64,000 nt of DNA from Atherix ibis (GCA_958298945.1 OY282606.1:43537920-43601919), one strand, 5' to 3'. Shown: positions 33,660 to 45,617, numbered from the stretch's first letter. Notes: generated from the letters alone by a model not told the origin. Numbers and translations are program-made.

Positions 33660-33926
33660 AGATAACTCTACTTCTCTATGTACAATTGAACTATTAAGAT
33701 ATCCTGTTTGTATCGACTTTTTCCGCTCAAGTACAACTATTTTAGTTAAATTTTCTTGAGCGATCATTTTCCTTTTCTGAATTTTGACTTTTATCACTCC
33801 TTTCGGATTATTTATGCGATTTGTGCACAATGTCCCAACAAAATGCATTTTCAGATATATTGATATCAATTGTCTGGTATACCGATTGTCACAATAGAAT
33901 GTTCTATCACCTTTTTTAAAGCTTAC
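33660..33926 (-). pseudogene. piggyBac-like transposase fragment
   Basis: Minus-strand segment readable as VSFKKGDRTFYCDNRYTRQL, ISIYLKMHFVGTLCTNRINN and PKGVIKVKIQKRKMIA. This is the characteristic piggyBac stretch in which a catalytic Asp lies in the Y.DN.(F/Y)T motif and is followed about 20-25 residues later by GT...NR.G.P. Sequence upstream (33930-34080) is too decayed to read. The match agrees with the TTAA boundaries and terminal repeats of the surrounding element. Confidence 0.65.
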
Positions 33927-34330
33927 CTATCAGGCCCATTACAAAAATCTTCAGAAGTGGAATGCTATCTACCCTTTATTTTTCGGTGTAAGCTTTTATA
34001 TTCCATGTGTCATATGGGCGCATATGTTATGGAAACGGTAATTATTAGTCTACAGCATATAAATATTATAATCTATTATAATTAGATATTTAGTCTAAAC
34101 TTATCTATATTGGTATGAGTATGTGTAGCTGCAAAGTTTGTGACAACTATCATAGAAAAAAATGCGTCTACGGGTTGGTACGCGGTCCCGGCAACCAAAA
34201 CGTCATTGTGGGACCGTATGGGTTATCCGTAGACATATCAATTAATATTGATATGTCTATGGATGAACTAAGCAAAATTTGGTCTACCAATGAAAAAACC
34301 CAAAAATCGCTCAACCGCTCAACGTATTAA

Positions 34331-35564
34331 CAATTTTTCTAACATATTCATAAACATGCATATTAAAAATATTTAAAAAAGTATCTTAGGAAATATTATT
34401 TAACTAAATTATCAAAAAAAAAAAAACAATTTAATAACATAAAATAATAATATTGTTAAATGGTATTTTTAGAAAATAATTTGTTATTAAATTTAAAAGA
34501 GTTTAGCATGCAGTAAAGAAGTATTTGTTTGAACATACCTTGATATTGCGAGCAATATCTCTTAGTCTGTAAGAAAAAGAAAAATCAAAATAGAGTAAGA
34601 TAAAAGATTGAAGAAGTTTTCTTATATCGAAAATTATAATAGTATATGAATAAAGTTAGAACTTTTCAACAAAAAAAAAAATCGACAGTAGTTTGATTAA
34701 AAAATAAAAATTGCTCAAAAATAATATTGAAGAAATGGTAAAAGTTGTACAATTATATACACTCATTAGGGTAATGACACTTATTAGCATTCAAGCTAAA
34801 CAAAAAGGAAAAATTTAGATAATATTTTGAATTCATATTTAAAGTAAAACAATTTTTTTTATAATATATACGGAAAACAATTTCAAAATTCTAAAGCACT
34901 CAATAAAATTATAACAAAATTTATGCTTTTTTTTAACTTTATTTAATTTAGTTGATAGATTAAATTTTTAAATTTTTACTTAGTGGCTTATAAAAAATAT
35001 TTCGAACTTTTACAACTAGAATTCATATACCTGAAAAATATTTTATATAATATAGACTGAAAAACAAATTTTGTAAAGTCGTCATTTCATTCTTGAAGTT
35101 GCCAAAATTGTCTCTGGAGAACATTTTGATTTTCGAACACAATACGTTACTTCATCTCTTGAGCAAAAGTAGTACTACCCAGTAGTTTTCCTAGACAAAT
35201 CAAATACCTTTGATTGCATATGGCATCATATATTACCCTGGTAACTTTAAAATTATATCTTTATGAATGTTATATCTTTAAACAAGTTAATAGTGACTCC
35301 AAGGCTGGTAATTCCAAAATATCCAAGGCTGTTATACGAAGTGAAGAGTGAAAGTGAGTGAGTAGAAAAGTGTTCATGTTACCCTTACCGTACGAAAAAA
35401 TTCAAGCATTCTTCTTATTTATACATCATCAGGGCAGTATTATTCTTCAAAAAGACAAAGTTTACTAATTGGTACTAAACCTGGACAATCGATTAAAGTG
35501 AAATCCTCACATGAGATTAAAAAGACTTAAGCTTACTAGTTTTAGTGGAGATGAAGGCATTATT
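34331..35564. other. AT-rich stretch without recognisable gene
   Basis: Poly-A and poly-T rich; no repeat ends or coding motifs seen. Confidence 0.45.
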
Positions 35565-35715
35565 AGTGGTACGGCCAAAAAGTCCTAGATCCCAGTCGTA
35601 AAGAGCGTTGTAACGGCTAGTTTGACGATGCTTGCATGCGAGCAATAAAACAAAAGAGGGTCATCTGATTTTCGACTAGATGGGATTTGTGGAACATTTT
35701 GATGATGGTCGGTTC

Positions 35716-35854
35716 ACTTGGACCGTTTTGTGCAGTGTGTTGCATCCACACTTAATCAGTTCGCTGGTGATCCCGTAGATTTTTCTGGAATCGACGGGAT
35801 CACCAGCGAACTGATTAAGTGTGGATGCAACACACTGCACAAAACGGTCCAAGT
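35716..35854. repeat. perfect 61-bp inverted repeat with 17-nt spacer
   Basis: Left arm 35716-35776 and right arm 35794-35854 are exact complements, without a single mismatch, around a 17-nt spacer. The right arm is normal-orientation LINE sequence (start of the RT: ITSELIKCGCNTLHKT). The left arm is an inverted copy of the same segment, replacing what should stand upstream. The perfection contrasts with the heavy decay of the LINE, so the duplication is recent. Confidence 0.9.
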
Positions 35855-35945
35855 ATAAGACAGTGAATCAATGGTATTAAAAGTTCGGCTGAAAAGTTTA
35901 TAAGATAACACAGTAAAAATATTTTTTTTGCAAAATTCATTTTTA

Positions 35946-37002
35946 TTATTCAACATAGTAGCCTTCGAGTGCGATACAGCGATTATAGCGATCTTCCAAC
36001 TTTTCGATACCATTTTTATAGTAATCTTTCGGTTTTGCCTCAAAGTAGGCCTCAGTTTCATCATCGGTCTTAAATTTCTTGCCAGCGAGCATTCTCTTGA
36101 GGTCTGCAAACAGGAAAAAGTCGCTAGGGGCCAGATCTGGAGAATACGGTGGATGGGGAAGCAATTCGTAGCCCAATTCATTGAGTTTGACCATCGTTTT
36201 CATCGACTTGTGACACGGCGCATTGTCTTGGTGAAACAACACTTTTTTCTTCTTCAAATGAGGCCGTTTCTTAGCGATTTCTTTCTTCAAACGATCCAAT
36301 AACGCTATACAATAGTCGCTGTTGATCGTCTGTCCCTTCTGGAGATAGTCAATGAATATTATACCATGCGCATCCCAAAATACAGACGCCATCACCTTGC
36401 CAGCCGACTGTTGCGTCTTTCCACGCTTTGGATTCGGTTCGTCGCTCGCTCTCCACTCTGCCGACTGCCGCTTGGACTCTGGAGTGTAGTGACGGAGCCA
36501 TGTTTCATCCATTGTCACATATCGACGCAAAAATTCGGGTTTATTGCGCTTGAACAGCTCCAATCATCAACACGTTGTTGTTCATCATGAGCTCAGAATC
36601 ATCAACACGTTGTTGTTTTTGGTCCACAGTGAGCTCACGCGGCACCCACTTTGCACACAGCTTTCGCATGCCCAAATATTCATGCACGATATGTCCAACA
36701 CGCTCTTTCGATATCTTCAGAGTCTCAGCTATCTCGCTCAAATTCACTTTACGGTCATTTAAAATTATTTTGTGGATTTTTTTGATGTTTTCTGCCGTAA
36801 CCACCTCTTTTGGGCGTCCACTGCGTTCTGCTTCAACTGTACTCATACGGCCAGTTCGAAATTGACGAAACCAATATTTCACAGTTGAAATAGCTGGAGC
36901 AGAGTCCGGATAACGTTTGTCAAACCATGCTTTGGTTTGCACTGTATTTTTTTTCATCAAAAAGCAATGCTTTATCAATACACGAAATTAGTCTTTATCC
37001 AT
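35946..37002 (-). pseudogene. mariner transposase pseudogene (Himar1-like), copy C
   Basis: The start ATG would be at 37002 (complement of GTCTTTATCCAT), but a TAG follows soon after (DxDF region). The HTH part and the linker WVPREL are readable to 36600. There a local rearrangement duplicates the string ATCATCAACACGTTGTTG and breaks the frame before the LFKRNKPEFL segment. The remaining 205 codons contain D1 (VTMDETW), D2 (FHQDNAPCH), D3 (PSDFFLF) and the C-terminus IALEGYYVE without further stops. Confidence 0.85.
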
Positions 37003-37053
37003 TTTTTTTTTCAATAACAAAAGTTGCTCCACTCAAAATGCTATATCTCACGC

Positions 37054-38052
37054 TTAGATTAAAGAAGTACTGGATAGGCCTCTACACAAAAATTCTGTCC
37101 AACTTTTGTTGGCAATACATTCATAGAACGCACACACATGCAATACAACAGAAATGGCGTAAATCATTGGGGGCCAAATTAAAAGTTCAGTATGCGATTG
37201 AAGCGGTTCGTTTAAAACCATTTTCATATGTGATAGCATTTATTCGTGATAGCATTTACGTGTATTCGTAAAGAAGCAGATTTTTTAATATTGCGGGTCT
37301 TGTTGTTCGGTGGTATTAGTTTTGTTAATATGCAATAAAACACAGTATTTTTTTTTAAAAATATTTATTTATTTATTCTGTATTTTCATTTTATTTATTT
37401 CACTGTATATTATTTATTCTTGGGAATACCGGATGCTGCTGCCACAATCCACTTTTCCCGCAACCATTTATTTTGCGGGAACCTGTAAAGTTAACATATA
37501 AATATACGATCGTAACATTTACTTTTTCAATAAAGAATTAATAGAAATTCACGTATTTTTTGCACTATTAAAAAAAATTTGGTTCCTTAAACTTTCTTAC
37601 ACACACTTTATATACACCGGCACTGTACTATTTTATGGTAAACATTGAACTGTCAACATCGGATTCACAAATGGCAAAGCTAACCCCCCAAGTCTCCACT
37701 TTCATGGAGAATTAAAGTTTCAAACTCTCCGAAACTCTACAAAATTGAGGCGGTTTATATTTGATTGATATTTACGAAATGTATAATAAACCTAAAATAG
37801 AATTCCATTTCGTATCAAAAGATTGACCTATCGTTGTATTTAAATTGTATCTTTGTTTCCAGTAAGTGAATTAAAATAAATATAAATTATGCTTTTGCAA
37901 TTAAAAAAATTTCCATTACGACACATAGATGGCAGTGGGTGTCATGTCTACATAAAAAATTTTTGACACTCGTATCCCCCCAGTAAATATTTGTACACAA
38001 AATTGCGCATACATATACGGTAAGGGCCTATCCAGGTATTCTTTAATCTAAG
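37054..38052. mobile_element. 999-bp non-autonomous element with 8-bp target duplication (superfamily uncertain)
   Basis: Inserted in the 5' leader of mariner copy C. ATCTCACG occurs directly before (37046-37053) and after (38053-38060), and removing the insert with one copy restores the leader exactly as in the other three mariner copies. Terminal inverted repeats: CTTAGATTAAAGAA, three mismatches, then CTGGATAGGCC, read from both ends. No long frame inside, so it depends on an enzyme from elsewhere. An 8-bp duplication points to hAT or P-like elements; the terminal CTTAG is not a standard start that I know for either. Confidence 0.82.
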
Positions 38053-38452
38053 ATCTCACGAACCAATCGACCGATTGCTGTCAAATTTTGACAGGAATCA
38101 TTTGAAGCATGGTGCTTTGTGATAAAGTAGATTTTTGCAAGAGGCGCTATCTAGACGTCAACGTCCTAAACTTTTCAGCCAAACTGTTATCTCTCCCATA
38201 CTCAAAATAAGAGATAAAAGAAAGTATAGAGATTATAGAGGAATTACGTTGCTAAATACTATTTATAAAATATTTTTGGCTATCTTACTAGTATCTAGCA
38301 CTGATAAAATTTTATCTTCACTCAGGGTTAAGCATGCGGGACAACAACGTTAGTAAGACTGCTCAACTTTAAGTACACGCCTGTAATATCGACATTATGT
38401 GTTTGCAGAAAGAACTATATGAAGAGCCTTGATTGGTAGCGAGAAATCTTAG

Positions 38453-39640
38453 GCGATTTTCTATTTTTTGTGGTATTATGTTGGTACTCATGTCGCTTAC
38501 TTATGCCGATAAGTTCAGCCATTTTGAATGTTCAGTGTTTTGGCTCGTTTTCGATTTTTGCCCATTCCAAAAATTGGATCAAAGAATCTGTATCAAATTT
38601 TATATGAAAAACAAAATTAATTGTGCGGACGCATTTCGAATATTGACTGTGGTATATGGTGAAGCTATCTTGGACCGAAGCAACGTTTATCGGTGGTACA
38701 AAATGTTCTCAGAGGGCCGACCAAATGTTCTCAGAATGTTCTCAGAGGACGCCCGAGCACGTCAACAACAGACGAAAACATTAATGAAGTGAAGAAAATA
38801 GTATTGGCCAATCGTCGGATCACCGTTAGAGAAGTTTCTGAGGACTTAAACATATCAATTGGCTCGTGCCATTCAATTTTTACCAATGATTTGTGCGTGA
38901 GACGGGTCGCCGCGAAATTCGAACCAAAATTGCTCAATTTCGACCAAGAACAGCATCGCATTAACATTAACAGAGGGTCATAACTGGTGACGTATCATGG
39001 TTTTATGACTATGACATGGAAACCAAAGCTCAATCATCCCAATGGAATGGCGCACGAGCCAGGACCGAAAAAAGCGCGCCAAGTTCGGTCGAATGTGAAG
39101 ATTTTGCTTACAGTTTTCTTCGATTACAGGGGCGCGATGCATCATGAGTTCTTACCACAGGGTAGAATGGTCAATAAGGAATATTACCTGTAAGTTATGC
39201 GCAAGTTACGTGAACCAATCCGTCAGAAAAGCCCGGATTTGTGGAAGAATAAAAATTGGCTTTTGTACCATGATAACGCTCCTGCTCACCCTTCGTTGCT
39301 TGTGCGCGAATTTTTGGCCAAAAACAACACACTAATAATGCCGCAGATATCGTATTCCTCAGATATGGCCCTCTGTGACTTTTTCTTGTTCCCGAAACTG
39401 AAGAGCCCTATGAAAGGACGACGCTACGCTACGATTAAGGAGATAAAAACGGCATCGAAGGAGGATCTGAACAATAACACAAAAAATGATTTTTTGAAGT
39501 GCTTCGAGGATTGGAAAAAAACATTGGCACAAGTGTATAATATCTGGTTGGGATTACTTTAAAGGGGATAAAAAATATATTCATGAATAAATAAATAATT
39601 TTTTAAAAAACACAAAATTCACTTTTTTTTTAATATGGTG
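38453..39640 (+). mobile_element. mariner-like element (GVQW3-type), longer relative of the snap-back elements
   Basis: The 5' leader matches the arms of the snap-back elements from about 38453 (TATGTTGGTACTCATGTCGC and onward), with a deletion before TTTTGGCTCG. It continues without their deletion into the DNA-binding domain. The 3' end has the normal sequence after the transposase stop (to about 39640) rather than an inverted leader. Both outermost terminal repeats are lost or unrecognisable. Confidence 0.75.
38605..39563 (+). pseudogene. mariner-like transposase pseudogene (GVQW3-type)
   Basis: Begins MKNKINCADAFRILTVVYGE, an N-terminal helix-turn-helix of the HTH_48 type, then YRWYKMFSEGR. 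A local duplication (PNVLRMFSE) shifts the frame before GRPSTSTTDENINEVKKIVL, ISIGSCHSIFTNDL and the linker region FDQEQHRINI. About 16 residues are missing before VITGDVSW (D1), which is out of frame. Later pieces: KKARQVRSNVKILLTVFFDY, a stop after KEYYL, D2 in YHDNAPAH, D3 in LCDFFLFPK (34 residues between) and KNDFLKCFEDWKKT near the C-terminus. Multiple frame breaks; inactive. Confidence 0.8.
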
Positions 39641-39754
39641 GGAGCTTTGGCATCAAAGACAAGAGTAATTCGCATTAGTAGAAGTTTTGGCTACTTACAT
39701 GTGAATGGATAATTCCAGAGCCTATTTAATAATAAACTTCTGGAGCGCTACTTT

Positions 39755-39910
39755 GATCGTCTGGTTCTGGACAAAATTCAGATCCTGCCCGGAAAGTCTA
39801 CAGTAGCTCAATTTATTATCTCTTAGGATGAGAAAGGCCATGACTTCGGTGTAGTGGCGGCGCTAGCCAGAACGACAAAAGCATGCTGGGAGTGTTGAAT
39901 TAGAAAATGT
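39755..39910 (+). pseudogene. LINE C-terminal fragment (same family as 50.6 kb)
   Basis: Nucleotide similarity to 50605-50720 around the shared core CCCG.AAAGT.TACAGT.GCTCAATTT. At 50.6 kb this follows ILRWAGDL and KNEENSSRKVY, a LINE C-terminal motif. Short and decayed; called by that resemblance. Confidence 0.45.
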
Positions 39911-42900
39911 CTGGAGTTCTTTGATTCGGACTCCCGGTTGCCGCAAGGCCTAAGATGATGAGACCTAACAGATTAAAGGTGATATTCACGACCAAACTTT
40001 AACTTTACAAATATAATTTTGCGACTCATTTGGATATACGGTCGCCAATGGCTGTTTACTTTTATATGTTCGTCTCTTGGTATTGTAGTGTGTTTGTCAT
40101 CAAATTTGATTGGTACAATTTATGTGCAATTTAAGATAATTAATATGAGTAATAAATAAGTTAATAATATACTCATATTATGTTCTCTAGAAAAAGCTGA
40201 ATGCAAACACCTTATTTTACCATTAAATATACCAAAACAGATCCTCAAAATGGCATTTAACTATTTTCTTAAATTTCTCAGAAAAATTAATTATTTTTAA
40301 TGTAATATTATTTAATAAAATTAATCAGTTGATTTATTTATTTTACTACAAATAATCATTTTATTATGGTAAAAAAGAAGTTGAACAGCAACAAATAAAT
40401 TGCACATTCTCTGATTCTAAGGAAGATTCTCAGTAGGAAAAAACAACGAAAATTAAGAAATTTGTATGAAACTTTATTCTTTAAGCAAATAAAAAAAGTT
40501 CTTGATATACTTCAATATCGATCTATTATCCTTAATTGTCTAGAGCACTCAACTATAAGGAAACTATTACGTTTAATTCAAACAAAAGTAAAAGTCAAAG
40601 TGAAATGAAATGTTAAGAATATCTTTTTCACTTTCATGAACGAACAATTACTGAACACTTTAAGTATGCAATAGTGTTTATACATTCAAGACTATAGTAA
40701 GAATTGTACAAATAATAAAATTTCTTATATTGCAAACGGAAATAGTTTGAATTGTTTCCAATTATAAAAGTGTTCAAATTTTTCTTCAGTATTATACATT
40801 CAAACATAAACTCGAAAACTTAGTTTTTCCTAGTCGCCATTAAAGATATTTATAGTCTCCTAAATCAACATTGTAAGGTCGAATATTGAATATAAGTCAG
40901 GTATTCTGATGCATTAGTCATTAATTCATATACCGAACCTACCAATATAAGAGTATGAATAAAAATTTCCTCATATATGTTCGATATATAAAAATAAGAG
41001 TGAACAATGTTGGTAAAAAGAAGAAGAAAGTGAGAATAATAAAGAAAAGAAAAACATCAAATTGAAGGATACCCTAATAATAAATTGTAGATACTAAGTA
41101 TATTATAGGAGTAACTCAAAAAGCATAATAACAGCAACTGAAAAAAAAAGAAGAAAAATATCCAAGAAAACTACCCTGATGAACTGAACAGACTAAACTG
41201 ACTTTTGGTACTTATTTAATGGCACAACTTTGGCTACATTTTCATAATTTATTTTCCTATTTTGACAGAAGAAAATCTGAAGCGTAGATATTACAATTGG
41301 AAAAGTTTTCCTATCATTCATTTCAACGAGAAAATGTCACAATAAATATTTATTACCGAAAGCAAACAAAATATCTTTAACGCCACTAAATTCATCTCTG
41401 GTACAGGCAGATGCCAAAAACTCATACTCCTTTTTTACAAACCGGAAATAGCACTCAGCTTTTAACATTTCCAAATTGAAATAATTCTTTACCATTAAAT
41501 TAGAAATAATTAAAGAATACTGTCTGATGACTGTATGTTGAATAGAAGAAGATGAAGAAAAAAAAAAAACAACACGAACAGTAAACTTTTATTCTTAGAA
41601 AATCCCTCCTACAACTACTTGAGGTACTGACCCCAACAACTACTGGAAGGATTGATACAATATTATTGTGTAAATAATTTAAAATTTTCTCATCAACCAA
41701 TATTTATACTATTGCATTATTTACTTAAATTTCATCCTTGGTATTGTTAATTATATTGATCCCTGAATGAAAAATTTAGCACAATTAATATAAATATTAT
41801 TTTGCTTCTATATGAGTTTCGAGAAAATTTTGACTACCAAGAAATGACCTTAATAAAATTATTTTCTTAGTATTTTTTATCTCAATAATAGAACTATTTT
41901 CGTATTTGCGATAGAATTAAATCCATCAATAATACTTATACTATTAATATATTCAAGTTAAAAGTATTGAAAATAATATATTTTTAACAAAATTGCTAAA
42001 AATTTAACAGGAACAGCAATTCTTAATAGCAAAAATTTTATGGCCACATTCGAATAATTAAAAATTTATGCACAATACTAGAACAGATTGAAAAATTTAT
42101 ATTTTAAAAACATATTACTCCGAAGACTAATCTAAAATTTTGAAAAAAAAAATTGTCGCCCGTAGACGTAACTACCTGAATCCGGTGGATTCACTCCTGT
42201 TAAGTCGCCCGTCCTTTTTTTAGGTAGCATTTAAAAAGTAATTTCTTTTTTTTTTAAATTTTTTTATTTCCAAATACTATGCTTCATAGGTGAATGACGT
42301 TGTTTAAATAGCTCCAACTTCAACTGAAAATCACCTTCAGCTTCTTGGTTACACTCTTTCCGGATGTTATCAATAGCCCTAAAATGTTATCAACAGACGT
42401 CCTTTCAAGTGTTATTTGATCAAGGGATATGGAGATCTCTTTTATTATACTCCTTCAAGGCTTTCGATGTTAATCGAAAGGGGGCTCTCACTCGTTTCAT
42501 ATGGTTATTAGTTTTTATATTGAAAAACTCCCTAAGCGTGATTCTTCTTCTGCTGCTTCTCAGCCCTACAATAATGCTCCAAGAAAAACCGTTGTTCTTT
42601 TTATAAGTCAATCTCGCAGATGCACTATAAATCTAGGAGCGACTGTCGTATATTTCTATCAGTTTTTAATATTAGAGCCCTTCCTGAGCGCGGGAAACAA
42701 AAAAATGAGTACGGAACGAACCCTTTTTCCAACAAAAACTCATTGAGGAAAATTACCGTTCAAGTGTCTGCCCCGAAAAACCATTTTTTTAAACCTTTCA
42801 AGGAATTAATCGACGCAGTCTGACCACACAAGAGCCCGCACTCGTTTAACATTTTCATTAGTATTTTTTCTGCTGCTTCTCGGCCCTCTAAAAATCTCGC

Positions 42901-45617
42901 TCATCACATTGATGTGACAAATAAGTGCGTCAAGACTTAAGTTAGTCAAGCTTTACTCAAAAATTCACAAGAATACAACTTCACCTATCACCCTCTATAG
43001 GTTCACATAGTTACCGAACAAAGTTGAAAATTGTACTGCACATCTAGGAGTCAATTGATGTGGAGGGAAAATCTACACTTTCTTAAGAGTACTTGAAAAT
43101 GCACTCACTATAAGCCCCATGCAGTTTATAACTAAAGTCCTTGCAATTATTTTTATGGTACTTTTTTCTAATTTGATTTTTTTAAAAAGTTTTTATAATT
43201 TATCTAATTAAAACTATTAGATAAATAAGCTTTCAACAAATTCAATATTTTTTTTTTGAATAGAAATTAAAAAACAAGCACTTAAAGTGTCTCTACAAGC
43301 TCTCATCTATTTATCAGATAATTTCGCTTCAATTTTCTTTAAGTTTCGCTCACAGCTATTAAAATGCACATTTTTGTATTTACTTGCATATTTTAAGCGG
43401 CTGTTTAGTACTCTTATCTGGGATAAATGAACAAATTGGCAAAATAAGAACGTTCAAATTTCATCACCAAGTCTTTTTATACGAATCAGCATCATATTAT
43501 GCGAGTCAAAATTGCATCAAAGAAAAGCCAACTTGTCGTCGGAATAAATTCTTGAGATGTGGTTGCACTACTGCAGAAAAACTGTTGCTTCTATGAATAG
43601 TAATTCAGTTGGAAGAAAATAAAAAATCTGGAATGCAAATACGACAGCCAACTATGGCAGGGTTGTCCCATTGCCAAAGATGCTTGAAATTCTTTCGGAA
43701 ATGCAACAAGTGATTGGGAAGATTTATGCAAAGAATGTACTCGTTCTTATATGACAGATGACCTAACGACCCTTTAAATGTTGTACGATATATCCTAGTT
43801 TAGACCTCACAAGCTTTGCTCATTGACTGTCTGCCAAAAATACTTTTTCACTTCATGAATTAAGAAGATACTACAATTTAGAAACTATTCGAATGGCTAG
43901 CGATTGAAATTAAAAATAAATTCAATAATAACAAATTTTTCCTTCTCTATTTTCTCTTAAAAACTATTCCCAACTATTCCTGATAAAATAGGAATTAAAA
44001 AACAAAATCTATTAAAATTGAAGTAGAATTTGTAGAAATGTCGAAATTCTGAGACGAAATTCATTTTATATATTTTTTTTTGCGTAAATGAAAATGTCAT
44101 CCCCTTTCCTAACAGAGATTTTCATCCTTCCTTGAATGTAGAAATTCTAAATATTTTAACAAGTCAAAAATATAACAAAAACCAAAAGTCAATCTCATAC
44201 TGGCCTCAAATATAAAATGTTTCCTAAAGTTTAGTTTAATAAAAATTCGAAATAATCGAATACATAGTATACAAAAATATTTGAAATAAATGAAGAGATA
44301 TTTTTCAGGGAAATTTAACATATTTTTAAGAACATAACTGTAACTTGTATTCACAGAAGTGGAAAATGTGAACGTTAATGCTAAGAGCAAGGATTCGAAT
44401 CGTATATATATGTTATATATGGATAGGTATGAGTAGAGTATAAAAAAGGTTAATTTAAAGGATTCTATTTGGTGAGCTGTTCTGTGCAGAATCAATGCAG
44501 AACCGAATGAAATCAAGTAGAAAAACAAGCACAGGCTCCATGGTTTGCGAATGTTGTGAATGCGACTGGAAACAGAGAGCAGCTAGCCCCAGGATAAACT
44601 ACTTTATATACGAAAATGGACTTTGTTTCTAGCTTGAGGTGGAATTCTCTTTATTGTTATGGCATATTCCTATTTTTATTCTATTGTACAAACACTAGTA
44701 TACACACACATATGCATATATATGACGACTTCTCTCTATACCTTTGTCCAGTTGATTTTTACCTTTTCAATATTTGTAAGGTTTTTATATTAATTTTTGG
44801 AAAATTTCTAAACTTTTTTCTAACGAATATATTTGCTTGCACCATGATGAGGAAAATTCAGTATCAGTTAGAAAAAATATGGGATTCTAAAAGGAAAATA
44901 ATATTTTTCTTCTATTAGGCGATAGGACTTTGGAAAATTTGTACATTTATGTGAATGGACATGATAAGTACGAGCATAGCCATAATTCGAAACAAGATAT
45001 CCATTGTTGCGGAAAACTCGAATTTTATGTTCAATTCATGTTATGCTTTGAAGATTTTCCAACACATCTGCTATTCAAAAACATTTTGCAGTCATCAATA
45101 CGTCCAAGTTTTGTTGATTTTAATTATTTTTTTATCGAAACATTTTAAATAGGAAAAATTTAATCTTTTTGTCATTTTCAACTACAATTTTTATAATAAG
45201 TAAATTTTGTAAAAACAAAAAAATTATAGTAACGAAAAGGAGTGAGTCCTGTTAATTAATATTTTGAAAAATCTCTAGTTCCTTAAAGTGCTATTAAGTG
45301 ATTTTAGCGAAGGTTTAAGATCAGCGTTGAGACTGAAATTTTCAGTAAATCAACCATTTAACAAAGAAGTTTAGATTGTAGAGAATGTGTGTGACGGCAA
45401 TTGGAAAGCTTCTGTTGTGACATATTTTAGGTAATTGGCGGTAACGTCTGTTGAGTTCAAGTCTTTTTAGTATAGTGTGTGACTTCCGGTTCTCTCCTCA
45501 GAAGCCTAGAGATATCAACCAGTTGAAAGTATTATAATGCTGTCTTCTAGACAGTTAAGGCTTAGGGTTGATTTCGCCATCTTGTAAAACTAGATGGGTT
45601 AATTTCGCCATCTTGTA
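39911..45617. other. long AT-rich stretch without recognisable gene
   Basis: No mariner ends, LINE motifs or convincing exons seen. Two less AT-rich patches: 42130-43010, which contains a partial direct repeat (CACTCGTTTCATATGGTTATTAG with CTGCTGCTTCTCAGCCCT near 42490-42570, and again near 42840-42890), and 43390-43780, of unknown nature. At 45570-45630 a ~31-bp unit around TTCGCCATCTTGTAAAA is tandemly duplicated. Frames at 44109-44528 and 44616-44918 are hydrophobic low-complexity translations of AT-rich DNA. Confidence 0.4.

Larger units (their letters stand above)
30139..34326 (-). mobile_element. piggyBac-like element filled with later insertions
   Basis: Bounded by TTAA on both sides (30135-30138 and 34327-34330), as piggyBac elements are. 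The ends are inverted repeats: CACGTTGAGCATTGAGCG at the left and, as complement, TACGTTGAGCGGTTGAGCG at the right. Minus-strand piggyBac transposase sequence lies at 33660-33926. A 12-bp perfect hairpin (AGACATATCAAT and complement, 34231-34258) lies close to the right end, and a short palindromic CCACCGGTGG close to the left. Inside lie an irritans-like mariner (30509-31780), a mellifera-like relic (31985-32570) and a DD41D relic (33370-33620), which account for much of its 4.2 kb. Confidence 0.65.
35880..38187 (-). mobile_element. irritans-like mariner element, copy C, interrupted
   Basis: Minus-orientation mariner inserted in the EN+RT LINE fragment; TA at 35878-35879 and 38188-38189. Left end AAAGTTCGGCTGAAAAGTTT, right end finishing CAGCCAAACTGT. 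Its 5' leader is split by a 999-bp element with an 8-bp duplication (37054-38052). Without that insert it is about 1.3 kb. It shares a 12-bp transposase deletion with copy B. Confidence 0.87.
35565..38360 (+). mobile_element. EN+RT LINE fragment (RTE/CR1-like), split by a mariner
   Basis: The readable pieces are FDDACMRAIKQK (35610-35650, linker after the endonuclease), GIDGITSELIKCGCNTLHKT (35790-35850) and, after the mariner at 35880-38187, SPILKIRDKRKYRDYRGITL and LLNTIYKIFLAILL (38190-38300). The order and motifs match the better-preserved LINE at 46450-46680, where DNA on both sides of this insertion point is contiguous. The fragment is broken by stops. Just before the insertion lies a 61-bp perfect palindrome. 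Clade is tentative. Confidence 0.7.

Noticed and set aside
34115..34330. Cys-rich frame (MSMCSCKVCDNYHRKKC) near the piggyBac-like end
   Set aside because: piggyBac transposases have a Cys-rich C-terminus, but this frame is on the plus strand and the transposase fragment is on the minus strand, so it is probably chance.
42364..42823. Cluster of overlapping short frames at 42.4-42.8 kb
   Set aside because: The frames conflict with each other, show no domain, and lie in a patch with partial internal duplication; more likely non-coding repeat.
44109..44918. Hydrophobic frames of 139 and 100 codons
   Set aside because: Phe/Tyr/Ile/Leu-rich translations typical of T-rich DNA; no consistent membrane-protein pattern and no start context.
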